Both the position numbers and the translations under genes were made by a program. The notes below the pieces were generated by a model. It was not told where the DNA came from. It did no database searches and worked only from the letters and a program-made list of their open reading frames with translations. DNA of 64,000 bases from Myxococcales bacterium (GTDB lineage: Bacteria > Myxococcota_A > Polyangia > Haliangiales > Haliangiaceae), in contig JADKKI010000001.1 in the NCBI GenBank assembly GCA_016720595.1, forward strand, positions 124,001-188,000. The letters are read 5' to 3'. Shown here one piece after another: positions 1 through 9,189 of this stretch; positions within the stretch are counted from its first letter, which is position 1, and each line of letters starts with the position of its first letter.

Positions 1-716
1 TTGTACTCGTCGGTGATCGCCTTGCAGATCTTCTTGAACACCTCGGGCTTGGCGAGCGGGATCTCGCCGGTGCCGGACACCACGATCGCCTTGAGGTTCT
101 TGCTCCCATAGATCGCGCCGAAGCCCTGGCGCCCGAACGCGTGATACCGATCGTTCATCACGCTCGCGATCCGCTGCAGCTTCTCGCCGGCGGGGCCGAT
201 CGCGGAGACGCCGACGTCGCGCTTGCCGCCGAACCGGCTCTTGATCGCATCGAACGTCTCGGGGATCTCCTGGCCCCACAGCTCGCCCGCGGGCTCGAAG
301 GTGACCTCGCCGTCCTTGATCATCAACAGCGTCGGCACCGCGGCCTTGCCGCGCACGACCACCGCGTCGTAGCCCGCGGCGCGCAGGTGACTGCACACGC
401 TGCCGCCGGAGTTGGAGTCGGCCCACGTGCCGGTCAGCGGAGACTTGCCGACGATCTGGATCCGACCCGAGAACGGGGTCCGCAGTCCGGTGAGCATGCC
501 GGAGCAGATCGCGAAGCACGCCTCGGGAGCGAAGGCGTCGGTGCCCGCCGGGAAGTGCTTCCACATGAGCCACGCACCAAGCCCGTAGCCGCCGAGGTAA
601 CTGCGATAGACGCTCTCGTCGACCTGCTCGATCCAGTGCTTCTGCTCGGAGAGGTCGACGAACAGGACCTTGCCGAGGTGGCCGTACCGTGGTGCCGTCA
701 GCGCCGCATCACCCAT
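1..716 (-). CDS. Aldehyde:ferredoxin oxidoreductase family protein, N-terminal part
   Basis: The translation reads as the N-terminal domain of the tungsten/molybdenum-pterin aldehyde:ferredoxin oxidoreductase family: [12 protein letters not shown] near the start, then [34 protein letters not shown] and [19 protein letters not shown], all typical of the AOR_N fold that binds the bis-pterin cofactor. Such enzymes oxidise aldehydes or related carbonyls with ferredoxin as acceptor in the cytoplasm; the substrate cannot be told. About 238 codons are present and the C-terminal two thirds, with the Fe-S ligands of the later domains, lie beyond the left edge. An in-frame ATG at 728 is an alternative start (GGAGG lies only 2 nt before it). 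The gene is divergent from the cytochrome-like lipoprotein. Confidence 0.85.
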   Translation of the reverse strand, partial: MGDAALTAPRYGHLGKVLFVDLSEQKHWIEQVDESVYRSYLGGYGLGAWLMWKHFPAGTDAFAPEACFAICSGMLTGLRTPFSGRIQIVGKSPLTGTWADSNSGGSVCSHLRAAGYDAVVVRGKAAVPTLLMIKDGEVTFEPAGELWGQEIPETFDAIKSRFGGKRDVGVSAIGPAGEKLQRIASVMNDRYHAFGRQGFGAIYGSKNLKAIVVSGTGEIPLAKPEVFKKICKAITDEY

Positions 717-732
717 GGGCGGCAGCATACCC

Positions 733-865
733 TCCCCCCCAGCCCCAGGTCCGCGTGGGACGGCCTGGGGGGCTTGTGCCGGAAGGCCCCAGATCCTGTG
801 GGGACAGGCACCACCCCCAGCACCGGATCCCCCTGTAAAGCTCCTGTAATCGTTCAGGGTCCGGT
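733..865. repeat. Structured intergenic element with three consecutive hairpins
   Basis: Between two divergent genes I see three adjacent inverted repeats. The first pairs CCCCCCAG (about 735-742) with CTGGGGGG (765-772) and has an inner GTCC/GGGAC stem. The second is CCTGT-GGGG-ACAGG (795-808). The third pairs ACCGGA (822-827) with TCCGGT (860-865) and CCCTG (831-835) with CAGGG (855-859), leaving a 3-nt bulge. The 7-mer CCTGTAA occurs twice, 11 bp apart (832-838, 843-849). It could be a REP-like repeat, a structured leader or a regulator site; nothing in the window decides. Confidence 0.5.
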
Positions 866-897
866 TACCCGATCCTGGCCTGGCTAGTGCAGTTATC

Positions 898-1743
898 ATG
901 GTCACAATGCGCTTCACCCCCGCGATCGTGACCGCACTCATCCTCGCCACTGGTTGTGTCGGAGGGATCGAGAACACGAATCCGACCGACGGCCCCGATG
1001 CCGGCGTGATGGGTGGGTCGATGGCGCGGACGATGTACAAGACCAACGTCCACCCGATCATGAACCGCTGCACCGGCGGCGCATGTCACAGCGTGACGGG
1101 TGCGGCAGGCGGCGGCCAGTCGCGGTTCGCGGACTCGAGCAGCGACACCTCGTACGACGCGATCGTGCGCGCGCCCCTGATGGTGGGCTCGTTCAACGCC
1201 CAGGCCGGTGTGGTCACCAAGATCGCGGGCGGCCACCAAGGGATCACGTACACCTCTGCCGAGCAGGGCTCGATCAGCGCGTGGCTCGCTCAGGAAGCGA
1301 AGGAGCGCATGGGGAACAACCAGCCCCCCGCGGTCGATCCGATCGAGGTGCTGAAGAAGTGGTCGGGCTGCATGACGCTCGCGAACTTCACCACCGCCCA
1401 GATGGGCGCGAAGTGGGGCGCGCTCGCATCCGCCAGCGGCCAGAAGTGCCAGAACTGCCACCAGGCCGGCCTCGACGGCTTCATCGCCACCACGGTCGAC
1501 CAGACCATGTTCGACATGATGACGAAGCACAAGGACTACCTCCTCAAGTTCTTCACCGTCGACGGTACCGGCAAGGTCATCGTCAACACCGCCTCGTTCA
1601 CCAACGCGGGCGTGTCGCTCACCAGCCACCCGCACTTCGACCCGACCAACAACGCCGGCATGCTGGCGCTGCAGGCGTACTACACCTCCACGATGACGCT
1701 CTCGACGGGCGGCACGTGCGACCCGCCGCGCCTCGTCGACTGA
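898..1743 (+). CDS. Cytochrome c-like lipoprotein with two heme-type motifs
   Basis: The N-terminus (basic start, hydrophobic stretch, lipobox LATGC with Cys20) marks an exported lipoprotein; Val at +2 does not signal inner-membrane retention. Two heme-attachment-like motifs follow: an atypical C-x4-CH (C58, C63, H64) and a canonical CxxCH (C184, C187, H188). This suggests a di-heme or one-heme electron-transfer protein of the cell envelope, but I do not recognise a specific family. ATG 907 is an equally good start (no clear ribosome site for either). A 'GPDAG' linker follows the lipobox, as in other lipoproteins of this window. It is convergent with the next gene, 6 bp away. Confidence 0.65.
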   Translation: MVTMRFTPAIVTALILATGCVGGIENTNPTDGPDAGVMGGSMARTMYKTNVHPIMNRCTGGACHSVTGAAGGGQSRFADSSSDTSYDAIVRAPLMVGSFNAQAGVVTKIAGGHQGITYTSAEQGSISAWLAQEAKERMGNNQPPAVDPIEVLKKWSGCMTLANFTTAQMGAKWGALASASGQKCQNCHQAGLDGFIATTVDQTMFDMMTKHKDYLLKFFTVDGTGKVIVNTASFTNAGVSLTSHPHFDPTNNAGMLALQAYYTSTMTLSTGGTCDPPRLVD

Positions 1744-1749
1744 AGCGAC

Positions 1750-2532
1750 CTACGCTTCGACCGCGGTCGCGACCGCCAGCAGCAGCGCAGGCCCATCGAC
1801 GGCCACCTCCGGGTGCGCCTCGGGCTGGAACACGGTCGCTGTGAGTCTCCGCCCATCGGGCACCCCGACGGCATCTCCAGGCTCGAGCCGCTCGCCGTCC
1901 GCCAGGGTCGAGGCCACATCGCGGAGGAGCAGGGCCGCTTCGGTTGCGGCCTCGGGCGCGATTCCGAGGAGCACGAGGTCCGGGCGGCCGAACTTGCGGA
2001 GGCCGAGCGACCACGCCGCGAGGGTCCCGCCCGAGAGCTCCTCGAAGAACAGCGTGACCTCGTGCATCACGTCGAACCTGCGGCCGGGGGCCAGCCCTGC
2101 GACCTCGCTCCCGAGGTGTGCACGCGCGGCATAGACATCGATCACCACGGCAGCGCCTTCCTCGCACACGCACTTGGCGAGCGCCCACGCCGCCTGCACA
2201 TGCCCGAGGTCATCTGGATCGTCGAGCTCGACCTCGATGATGTAGGCGTGCTCGGCCGCGAGCGCCGTGGCAGCTGCCGAGGGACCGAGATCGTTGGCGA
2301 TCAGCTCGGTGAACGGCGCGAGGACCTGCTCCACGAACCACGCAGCATCTTCGGAGCGATCCTTGACGACGATCGCGATCGCCTCCGGACCATCGCCTTC
2401 GTCGGGCATCCCGTGCTTCTTGCGCGAGACCGGGAGCGGGTCCGGGAGCTTCACCGACGATAGCGCGATCAGGGCGATCTGCGCCTTCCCGCCGCCGGTG
2501 ACGTAGCTCTCGCGAGGCCAGAGTGCGGTCAC
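1750..2532 (-). CDS. Hypothetical protein coupled to the acyl-CoA ligase
   Basis: I do not recognise this 260-residue protein. It has no signal peptide or membrane segment and looks cytosolic, with a predicted alpha/beta mix: an N-terminal part ending in an acidic stretch (PDEGDGPEA), a central part with EVELDDPDDLG and VVIDVYAA, and a C-terminal part with LADGERLEPGD. It starts with GTG inside GTGA, overlapping the stop of the upstream ligase by 4 nt, so it should be translationally coupled to it and share its transcript. Codon use matches the neighbours. A role in lipid metabolism is suggested only by this coupling. Confidence 0.7.
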   Translation of the reverse strand: MTALWPRESYVTGGGKAQIALIALSSVKLPDPLPVSRKKHGMPDEGDGPEAIAIVVKDRSEDAAWFVEQVLAPFTELIANDLGPSAAATALAAEHAYIIEVELDDPDDLGHVQAAWALAKCVCEEGAAVVIDVYAARAHLGSEVAGLAPGRRFDVMHEVTLFFEELSGGTLAAWSLGLRKFGRPDLVLLGIAPEAATEAALLLRDVASTLADGERLEPGDAVGVPDGRRLTATVFQPEAHPEVAVDGPALLLAVATAVEA

Positions 2533-4292
2533 TCGGTCGCGTCCAGGTACATCGCCTCGATCTCGCGCGCGTACATCTGGGCCACGACCTTCCGCTTGAT
2601 CTTCATCGTCGGCGTGAGCTCGCCGGTGTCGATGCCGAAGGGCTTGGGGAGGATCGCGAACTTCTTCACCTGCTCGACCCGCGCGAGCGAGGCGTTGACG
2701 GTGTCGATCTGCGCCTGGATCTGCACGCGGATCTGCGAGGCATCCTCGATCTTCGCGGCCGCGTCCCCGAGCGTGACGAGCGCCGTGAGGAACTTCCGCC
2801 GGTCACCGATCACCACGGCCTCACCGACCAGCGGCGACTGCTTGATCGCGGCCTCGATGTTCTTCGGCGCGATGTTCTTGCCGCCCGCGGTGATGATGAT
2901 CTCCTTCTTCCTCCCCGTGATCGTGAGGAAGCCATCGCGATCGAACTGGCCGAGGTCGCCGGAGCACAACCAGCCATCCTTGAGCGACTCGGCCGTCGCC
3001 TCGGGCTCCTTGAAGTAGCCGAGGAAGACATTCGGTCCGCGGATCAGGATCTCGCCATCGTCCCCGAGCTTGCACTCGAGGCCGGGCAGGGCAGGACCGA
3101 CGGTGCCGATCTTGGTCTTGCCCGGCAGGTTGAACGACGTCGGACCGGTGTCCTCTGACTGGCCGTAGATCTCGCGGATCGGCAGGTCGATGCTCGCGAA
3201 GAACTCGAGGACATCCGGCGCGATCGGCGCGGCGCCGGAGATCAGCGAGCGGGCGCGATCGAAGCCGATCGCCGTCTTGAGCTTGCCGATCACGAGCTTG
3301 TGCGCGAGCCGGTACTGAGCATCGAGCACGCGGGAGATCGGCAGCTCACGATCGCGCTTCGCGTTGACGTCCGTGCAGACCTTGCGGGCCCAGTCGAGGA
3401 GGCGCCGCTTGACGCCTGTGACCTCCCCGAACTTGCCCGCCAGGACGGCGTGGAACTTCTCCCAGATCCGCGGCACTCCGAAGAACACCGTGGGCCGGCT
3501 CTCCTTGAGGTTGTCGGGCACCTTCTCGATCGACTCCGCGAAGTAGACCGTGGAGCCAGCCGACGCCGGCATGTGGATCGTCGCCATCTGCTCGGCGATG
3601 TGCGAGAGCGGGAGGTAGGAGAGCGAGACGTCGGTGTCGACGCCGCTGCCGATGTCGATCAGGGTCCGCGCCGTCCACGCGAGGTTGTCGTGCGACAGCA
3701 TCACGCCCTTCGGCGGACCGGTGGTCCCCGACGTGTAGATCAAGGTCGCGAGATCAGCCTGCTCGATCGCATCGATCCGCCGATCGAGCTCGGCCTCCGG
3801 CGTGGTCTCGGCCTTGGCGAGGAAGTCATCCCAGGTCAGGACGTCCTCTCCGGTGGCGGTCGCACCGCGCATCATCACGATCCACTTGCACAGCGGGAGC
3901 TCGGAGCGCTTCGCCTTGAGCTTGGCGAGCTGCGCCGCGTCCTCGACGAGGACCACCAGCGCTTCGCTGTGATGCACGATGTACTGGACCTCCTCGGCCG
4001 AGCACGTCGTATAGATCCCGGCGGCGGCGCCGCCCGCCATCATCGCCGCGTGGTCGAGGATCACCCACTCGGGTCGGTTGAACCCGAGGATCGCGACCTT
4101 CGCGCCGCGCTGGAACCCGAGCGACATCAGCGCGCGGGCCGCGGCGCGGACCTGATCGACGTAGCCACGCCACGTGGTGGGTTGCCACCGGCCGTTGACC
4201 TTCGCCTGGTAGGCGATGCTCGACGGCCGATCGAGCGCCTGGCGGAGCAGGCGTCCGGGGATGTGCGGGGAGCTTCCGACGCGGGCCGCCAC
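2529..4292 (-). CDS. Long-chain fatty acid--CoA ligase (AMP-forming)
   Basis: An AMP-binding adenylate-forming enzyme of 587 residues, the usual length for FadD15-type long-chain acyl-CoA synthetases. The P-loop-like motif YTSGTTGPPKG is at 186-196, the adenine region EIYGQSEDTG is near 370, and the hinge/C-domain motif GWLCSGDLG is followed by GRKKEIIITAGGKNIAP, including the catalytic Lys region. It activates fatty acids with ATP and CoA at the inner face of the membrane for degradation or lipid synthesis. The start is GTG, 3 nt after the stop of the upstream winged-helix-like gene, and its own stop overlaps the next start, so the three genes form one operon. Confidence 0.9.
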   Translation of the reverse strand: MAARVGSSPHIPGRLLRQALDRPSSIAYQAKVNGRWQPTTWRGYVDQVRAAARALMSLGFQRGAKVAILGFNRPEWVILDHAAMMAGGAAAGIYTTCSAEEVQYIVHHSEALVVLVEDAAQLAKLKAKRSELPLCKWIVMMRGATATGEDVLTWDDFLAKAETTPEAELDRRIDAIEQADLATLIYTSGTTGPPKGVMLSHDNLAWTARTLIDIGSGVDTDVSLSYLPLSHIAEQMATIHMPASAGSTVYFAESIEKVPDNLKESRPTVFFGVPRIWEKFHAVLAGKFGEVTGVKRRLLDWARKVCTDVNAKRDRELPISRVLDAQYRLAHKLVIGKLKTAIGFDRARSLISGAAPIAPDVLEFFASIDLPIREIYGQSEDTGPTSFNLPGKTKIGTVGPALPGLECKLGDDGEILIRGPNVFLGYFKEPEATAESLKDGWLCSGDLGQFDRDGFLTITGRKKEIIITAGGKNIAPKNIEAAIKQSPLVGEAVVIGDRRKFLTALVTLGDAAAKIEDASQIRVQIQAQIDTVNASLARVEQVKKFAILPKPFGIDTGELTPTMKIKRKVVAQMYAREIEAMYLDATE

Positions 4293-4295
4293 GGT

Positions 4296-4682
4296 CTAGT
4301 TCTTCGCCTTGCTGCCAGCGTAGTACGTCGTGGAGCGCTTCTTCCCCTTGGCCTTGAGCGAGCCGTCCGCGATCAGCTTGCGGATCGGGAGCGCGAGGTC
4401 CTTGGTGGTGGTGTTCAGCTGCTTGTTGATCTGCTCGATGCGCAGGCCGGGGTTCTTGGCGACGAACGCCAGGAAGTCGTCCTGCATCTTCTCGAGCTCG
4501 GTTGCGGTCCGCTTCGCTCCACGCCCACGCCCACGCCCCAACCGCACCGCCGCCCCGGACCTGGATCCGCCACGAGACAGTGCCTGCTCCAGCCCTTCGA
4601 CGGCAGCCCTGCGCGCGAGCTCGGTGACCTGCGCGACAAAGCCATCGACGAGACGCTGGATATCAGATTGGAGATTGGCCAT
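4296..4682 (-). CDS. Small DNA-binding-like protein with basic linker
   Basis: A 128-residue basic protein. Residues 1-40 form a probable amphipathic helix, 40-60 are an Arg/Gly-rich linker (LGRGRGRGAKR), and 60-125 look like a winged-helix or H-T-H module (LEKMQDDFLAFVAKNPGLR, then INKQLNTTTKDLALPIRKL). Members of this kind in myxobacteria are DNA-binding, but no specific family is certain. It is first in the operon with the acyl-CoA ligase and could be its regulator. A GAGGAT ribosome site lies about 10 nt before the ATG. Confidence 0.6.
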   Translation of the reverse strand: MANLQSDIQRLVDGFVAQVTELARRAAVEGLEQALSRGGSRSGAAVRLGRGRGRGAKRTATELEKMQDDFLAFVAKNPGLRIEQINKQLNTTTKDLALPIRKLIADGSLKAKGKKRSTTYYAGSKAKN

Positions 4683-4733
4683 TTCGATTCATCCTCGCTT
4701 TGCTGAAATTAAGAGTCTAACGGCTGCGAAATT

Positions 4734-4752
4734 GAGCACGGAACCCGTGCTC
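4734..4752 (-). terminator. Probable Rho-independent terminator of the deacetylase-like gene
   Basis: A perfect 8-bp inverted repeat with a 3-nt loop (GAGCACGG-AAC-CCGTGCTC) lies 32-50 nt past the stop of the minus-strand lipoprotein gene. On that strand the stem is followed by AATTTCG, a weak U tract, so termination may be partial. It also sits upstream of the small DNA-binding-like gene and could instead be an operator. Confidence 0.45.
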
Positions 4753-4783
4753 GTACAACGCCACCCAACCCCAAACCAGCGTG

Positions 4784-6109
4784 CTACTGGCCGGTCATGA
4801 CCGTGAACGCGGGGACCACATCGTTCAAGGTGATGTACACGACCGGACCGAGATGACGAGTCGCGAGATGCTGATCGGCATACTTGAGAAAGCCGTCCAC
4901 CCGGAGATACCTGGCCTCGCTGAATCCGGGGGTCGCCGGATGGAAGCCCATCACCAGCGTCTTGGGGCCGATCAGTGGCTGGCCGTTCCAGTTGGCGTCG
5001 AACAGTCCGTTCATCTCGGGGAGCGACACGTAGTCGATCATCACGCCGTTGTCGGGGACCTCGAGGAGCGTCGGCGGGCTGCCGATCTGGAAGTCATTCG
5101 GCTGGAGGACGTTGGTGGCGCTCGGCCAGTAGGGCTGACTGGTGTCGTTGATCGGATTCCAGCTCTCCATGTTCCAGCGGTAGAGTTCCTGGTCCTTCCA
5201 CTCCTCGATGCGCGCCCAGTTCAGCGCGCTGGTGTCCGCGGCGAAGCCCTTGTCGACGAGCGCCAGGATGGTGTCGAGCGTCGCCGTCCAGCCGCCGGCG
5301 CGGAACGTCCGGGGGCGCCCCAGGCCATGCTGCGCGAACAGGTCCGAGGCGTGCTGGAGCAGGATCCCCATGTTGGTGCGGCCGTAGGCGCCGAGCTTGA
5401 TCGTGTAGCCCGTGTCGTCGGTCGCGTAGACCGTGGACTGATCGGTCACGCAGGTCAGACCGGCATCCGTGACGAAGTTGCAGTACGGGTGGATGTGGAG
5501 CCCGATCTCGTCCTTGAACGTGTCGCGCTGCTTCTTCAGCCAGTCGACGAGCACCTGCTGGCGGGTCGGGGTGACGGCGGGATCGGTGAAGGTGTACGGG
5601 CCGACGAAGTGGGTGATCCGCAACTCCGGGTGATCCCGGTGCATCAGGTCCTGATAGCCATTCGCGGTGTCACCTGGATCCGAATAGTCCCAGTCCGTGG
5701 TGACCAGCACGTAGTACGGCGCGCTGCGGTACAGCGGCCGCGAAGCGAACGCGGTGGTCGAGCCGTTCGCCGCCAGCAGGATCTCGTAGCTCCCCGCCGG
5801 GAGGTCCGTGATCGAGATCTGCTTGCCGAACGTGCCATCGGGCTGCTCGTCGAGCCGGACCACGTGGAGATCACCCACCCAGGCGTCGATGTACTCGGTT
5901 CCGCTCGGCGGCTCGACGATGATCGTCAGCAGATCGTCGGTCGGGGTGGCAGCGTCACCGACGATCCACCAGGGCTGTGCGCCGCGGATCGTGTACGCCG
6001 GATCGTTGGTCGCCGGCGCCTCGGGCTTGTCCTCGTGGGGGGCGGGCAGCTCACTGCCGCACGCCGACAGCATCACACTCGTCACGATCGCGACTGTCCA
6101 GACCCGCAT
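4784..6109 (-). CDS. Lipoprotein, polysaccharide deacetylase-like
   Basis: The start at 6109 gives a clean lipoprotein signal (MRVWTVAIVTSVMLSACG) with a lipobox LSAC; the frame stays open upstream but would overlap the divergent gene. The mature part begins with a beta-rich domain, then a catalytic-looking part with VLVTTDWDYSD, GLHIHPYC and TFRAGGW. The Asp-rich motif and His pair resemble the metal site of NodB-type carbohydrate deacetylases, though the match is distant. It would act on extracellular or envelope polysaccharide. The 441-residue length fits a deacetylase with an N-terminal accessory domain. Confidence 0.6.
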   Translation of the reverse strand: MRVWTVAIVTSVMLSACGSELPAPHEDKPEAPATNDPAYTIRGAQPWWIVGDAATPTDDLLTIIVEPPSGTEYIDAWVGDLHVVRLDEQPDGTFGKQISITDLPAGSYEILLAANGSTTAFASRPLYRSAPYYVLVTTDWDYSDPGDTANGYQDLMHRDHPELRITHFVGPYTFTDPAVTPTRQQVLVDWLKKQRDTFKDEIGLHIHPYCNFVTDAGLTCVTDQSTVYATDDTGYTIKLGAYGRTNMGILLQHASDLFAQHGLGRPRTFRAGGWTATLDTILALVDKGFAADTSALNWARIEEWKDQELYRWNMESWNPINDTSQPYWPSATNVLQPNDFQIGSPPTLLEVPDNGVMIDYVSLPEMNGLFDANWNGQPLIGPKTLVMGFHPATPGFSEARYLRVDGFLKYADQHLATRHLGPVVYITLNDVVPAFTVMTGQ

Positions 6110-6165
6110 TGCGGCGGAACCTATCACGCCGCCTCGGGAGGCAACCATGCTAGTTTCCGGGCGCA

Positions 6166-6705
6166 ATGAGGCTTGTTCCCATCCTGCTCGCCACGCTGGT
6201 CTCGGGATGTGGCGGCGTGACGGCGGAGGCGCCGCTGAATCTGCGCCTCGGCGGTGATCGCGCGCACACCACCCAGGAGCTCAAGGCGCACAAGTTCTGC
6301 CACAAGGAAGACGGTGGGCCCCAGCCCAACCCCGAGACCTATCCGCGCTGCGATCGCCCGGGCGCGGAGTGGGGCGAGTCCTGGGTGAGCGCGCGGTTCG
6401 ACAACAACGCGCTCGTCGAGCTCAAGCGTTACGAGCGGTTCAGCGACGATGGCCGCGCGGTCGAGCGTTGGAACCAGCTCGTCGGCGATCGGATGAAGCT
6501 CCACCCCGATGCGCCCGACGCCGCCACCGAGGTGCAGGCGCGGTCGCTCGAGCCGGGCACCCGGAGCATGAAGGCATGGCGGCTCGACGCGCGGACCGTG
6601 GTCGGCGTCTACCTCCTCACCCCGACCCCGCCGGAGAACGCGAGCATCCTCGAGGCGATCATCACGCTGCCGAAGCAGGCCTCCGACATCGAGGTCGTGC
6701 ACTGA
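6166..6705 (+). CDS. Hypothetical lipoprotein
   Basis: A 179-residue protein with a lipoprotein signal (lipobox LVSGC, then Gly). The mature part has two Cys (KFCHKEDGG, YPRCDRPG) that could form a disulfide, followed by a compact alpha/beta domain with WNQLVGDRMKLHP. I do not recognise a family. It is divergent from the deacetylase-like lipoprotein, 56 bp apart, and convergent with the beta-helix lipoprotein, whose terminator tail reaches into its stop codon. Confidence 0.65.
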   Translation: MRLVPILLATLVSGCGGVTAEAPLNLRLGGDRAHTTQELKAHKFCHKEDGGPQPNPETYPRCDRPGAEWGESWVSARFDNNALVELKRYERFSDDGRAVERWNQLVGDRMKLHPDAPDAATEVQARSLEPGTRSMKAWRLDARTVVGVYLLTPTPPENASILEAIITLPKQASDIEVVH

Positions 6706-6734
6706 AAAGGAAACGGCCCGCCGAGGCGAGCCGT
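6704..6734 (-). terminator. Rho-independent terminator of the beta-helix lipoprotein gene
   Basis: The stem ACGGC-c-CGC with loop CGAG closes with GCG-a-GCCGT (6713-6734). On the minus strand it is followed directly by TTTCCTTTTC, a good U-rich tail. It lies 37 nt past the stop of the minus-strand gene, and the tail overlaps the stop codon of the convergent plus-strand gene. Confidence 0.65.
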
Positions 6735-6770
6735 GACCGAGTCATTCGAGCGCTCCGAGTGCTGTGACGT

Positions 6771-7622
6771 TCAGCGCGGACCGGCGTCCACCAGCTTGGT
6801 GGTCGAGAGCGCGGCAAGCCCGTTGAGCGTGGTGCCGGCCTTCGCGACCGGCGCGGCGCCGTCGAACCAGCTGCCCGTGAAGTCACCGACCACGCCCGAG
6901 CCCGGCGTCACATCGACATCCGTCTGGTTGCCGTACCAGTTGTTGTTCGTGAAGATCGCGCCGGTGCCCGCGTAGAACATCAGGCCGTACGGCGTGGTGC
7001 CGATGTTCGAGTGGGTGACCTTGATCGTGTTGCCAGTGCCACCGAAGTGCATGTCGCAGTGGGTGGTGTCACCCGTCGCGCCCTCGGCGAGGCCGATCTG
7101 GGAGTACGAGATGTCGATGTTGCCGCCCGACATCACGAGGAAGTCGCCGCTGGCCTTCGACATCAGGGAGTCGACGATGGTCGCCTTGCCACCGCTCGTC
7201 ATGATGCCGCCGCCGGTCTGGACGACGTAGGCGAACCGGACCTCGCCACCCGTCGGGATCGAGAGGCCGCTGTGGAACTGGCCCGCCGTGGCCGCGCCGA
7301 TCGTGATCACGCTGGCCTTGGTGCCCTGCGCGTCGAGGATGCCGCCGACCGTCAGGCTCGCGCCCGACGCGAGGTTGATCTTGGTGCCCGGCATCACCGT
7401 GACGGTGACACCCGGGTCGATGGTGGTCGAGGCCGTGAGGTCCATCGTGCCAGTCCACGTGGTGCTCGTGGTGATGTGCCCCGCAGCGCCGCCGCCACCG
7501 CCGCCCGCGTCGGGGGTGCCGCCGCCACCACCACCGCCGCCGCCGCCACCTGCACCCTGGTCTGAGCCTACGGTGCACGCGAAGAGGGGCAACGAGAGTG
7601 CCAAGGCGAGGAGCTTGTTCAT
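6771..7622 (-). CDS. Beta-helix lipoprotein with poly-Gly linker
   Basis: The start at 7622 gives the signal MNKLLALALSLPLFAC (lipobox LFAC); upstream codons in the frame look non-coding. After the Cys comes a long poly-Gly linker interrupted by TPDAG (about 25-48), then about 230 residues of Ser/Thr/Gly-rich short strands (GGKATIVDS, GGNIDISYS, GNTIKVTHS) typical of a right-handed parallel beta-helix. Such proteins bind or cleave polysaccharide, or are structural surface proteins; no catalytic residues can be assigned. The poly-Gly tract is coded by GGC/GGT repeats that could be slippage-prone. Confidence 0.7.
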   Translation of the reverse strand: MNKLLALALSLPLFACTVGSDQGAGGGGGGGGGGGTPDAGGGGGGAAGHITTSTTWTGTMDLTASTTIDPGVTVTVMPGTKINLASGASLTVGGILDAQGTKASVITIGAATAGQFHSGLSIPTGGEVRFAYVVQTGGGIMTSGGKATIVDSLMSKASGDFLVMSGGNIDISYSQIGLAEGATGDTTHCDMHFGGTGNTIKVTHSNIGTTPYGLMFYAGTGAIFTNNNWYGNQTDVDVTPGSGVVGDFTGSWFDGAAPVAKAGTTLNGLAALSTTKLVDAGPR

Positions 7623-7770
7623 GACAGGAGTGTAAAGCAACGCCTGTGCCCAAGCCCCGCGGCGGACGCTGCGCGTGACGCGCAAGATCATTGAGATCAC
7701 CGCCGTGTAGGGAAACCACGCCGATCACCGGATCGGGGGGCAAACCCCCAGGGTGCGGGTGATCGAGTCC

Positions 7771-9093
7771 TCACTGGGCGGGAAACAGGAACCGCAGGAA
7801 CCGCCAGGTCCGAGCCTTCCAGGCGAGCTCGTCGTGGGTCGCGCCGGGCTCGAAGTAGTAGCAGAGCGCATTCGAACCCGGCGTGCAGCTCGGCGAATCG
7901 GAGCGCTGCCAGCCAAGGCCGATCATCAGCTGGCGGACCTCGACGGAGTCTGCCGCGCCATCGCTGTTCTGCGCGACGTTGCCGCCGTGATCGAGGTAGA
8001 TCGAGAGCGGCTGCTTGCCGAACGTCGGGAGCAGATCCCGGAGCGCGGTGTTGGTGTCCTGCCCCGGCCAGAACGCTCCCGACAGCGACGCCGCGGCGCC
8101 GTAGGTCTGCGGGTAAGTCAGCGCGAGGTGCATCGAGACCAGGCCGCCGAGCGAGCTGCCTGCAACGGCGAGCTTGCCGTGATCCCAGCGCACCTGGGCG
8201 AGCGCCTGCGGCTGCAGCTCCATCACCTGGAACTGGAGGAACGTGGCGAGCTTGGTGGGCGACAGGCCGTACTCGTCGTTGCGCGCGGCCGAGCTCGCGG
8301 CGCCGATGACGATCACGGGCGCGACGCGACCTGCCGCGATCTCGGCGTCGAGCGCGACGTTGAGCTCCCAGCCGGTGTGACCGAAGCAGCAGTCGTGGTC
8401 GTCCCACAGGTTCTGGCCGTCGTGCATGAACAGCACGGGGTACGTCTGGGCGCCGTTGGCAGGCGCGGTGTAGCCCGGCGGGTAGTACGCGGTGACCTCG
8501 CGGCAGTTCGCGAGTGCGGTGGAGCATGCGCGTGCGAGGCGCACGATGTGACCGCGCCCCGAGTCGGGCGTGTTGATCACGCTGTTCTCGCCATCCGGGT
8601 TGCCGGTGAAGTCGTCGTACGCGAAGGCGGGATCGTGAGGATCGAGCGACCAGGTCTGCCCGTCGAACAGCTTGTACGGCCACAGGCCCGTGGGCACGGC
8701 GCCGACCGCCACGAACAGATCGCTGCCACACACGGCACTCGAGCCGAGCTGCGTCGTCGACCAGCCATTGAACTCGCCGGCGACGTGGGTGATCCCGTCG
8801 GTGCGGAACAGCGCGCGACCCGCGGCCCACAGCGGGCCCAGGTCCTTGCGGGCATCGAGCTCGGTGCGGAGCTCTGCGATCGCGGTGGCCTCGCAGCTCG
8901 CGACGGTGCGATCGTGGAGCGCGAGCACGCAGGGCGCACCGGCCAGCCCGGCTGGGCACCCGGTGGCGCCATCGGGGGTGCGGCCATCCGGATCGGTCCC
9001 GGCATCGGGCGTGTTCGACGGTGACGGCGAGCCGCAGGCCCCGAGGACCAGGGCGAGGACCGGGGCGAGGAGGAGGCCAGGAGGGGTACGCAT
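7771..9093 (-). CDS. Lipoprotein esterase of the enterochelin-esterase/EstD type
   Basis: The start at 9093 gives the lipoprotein signal MRTPPGLLLAPVLALVLGAC with a lipobox LGAC, then a SNTPDAGTDPDG linker. Residues about 95-170 resemble a carbohydrate-binding-like early set domain (HVAGEFNGWSTT). The rest is an alpha/beta hydrolase of the putative-esterase family: FMHDGQNLWDD, nucleophile elbow AGSSLGG and a late acidic/His region (EPGATHDELAWKAR). It should hydrolyse esters outside the cytoplasm, perhaps siderophore or polysaccharide acyl esters. The next gene upstream is divergent. Confidence 0.82.
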   Translation of the reverse strand: MRTPPGLLLAPVLALVLGACGSPSPSNTPDAGTDPDGRTPDGATGCPAGLAGAPCVLALHDRTVASCEATAIAELRTELDARKDLGPLWAAGRALFRTDGITHVAGEFNGWSTTQLGSSAVCGSDLFVAVGAVPTGLWPYKLFDGQTWSLDPHDPAFAYDDFTGNPDGENSVINTPDSGRGHIVRLARACSTALANCREVTAYYPPGYTAPANGAQTYPVLFMHDGQNLWDDHDCCFGHTGWELNVALDAEIAAGRVAPVIVIGAASSAARNDEYGLSPTKLATFLQFQVMELQPQALAQVRWDHGKLAVAGSSLGGLVSMHLALTYPQTYGAAASLSGAFWPGQDTNTALRDLLPTFGKQPLSIYLDHGGNVAQNSDGAADSVEVRQLMIGLGWQRSDSPSCTPGSNALCYYFEPGATHDELAWKARTWRFLRFLFPAQ

Positions 9094-9189
9094 GTTGAGG
9101 ATCGCAACGTCGACGGGTGCAAGTAGGCGTCGTCGCGTGCGCGCGCGCGTACGCAGCAAGCCATGTGCCGCTCGCGTAGACTCGCGGGC

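Noticed and set aside
7500..7560. A repeat array or CRISPR-like pattern in the beta-helix gene
   Set aside because: It is GCC/GCCACC codon repetition that codes for the poly-Gly linker; no spacers.
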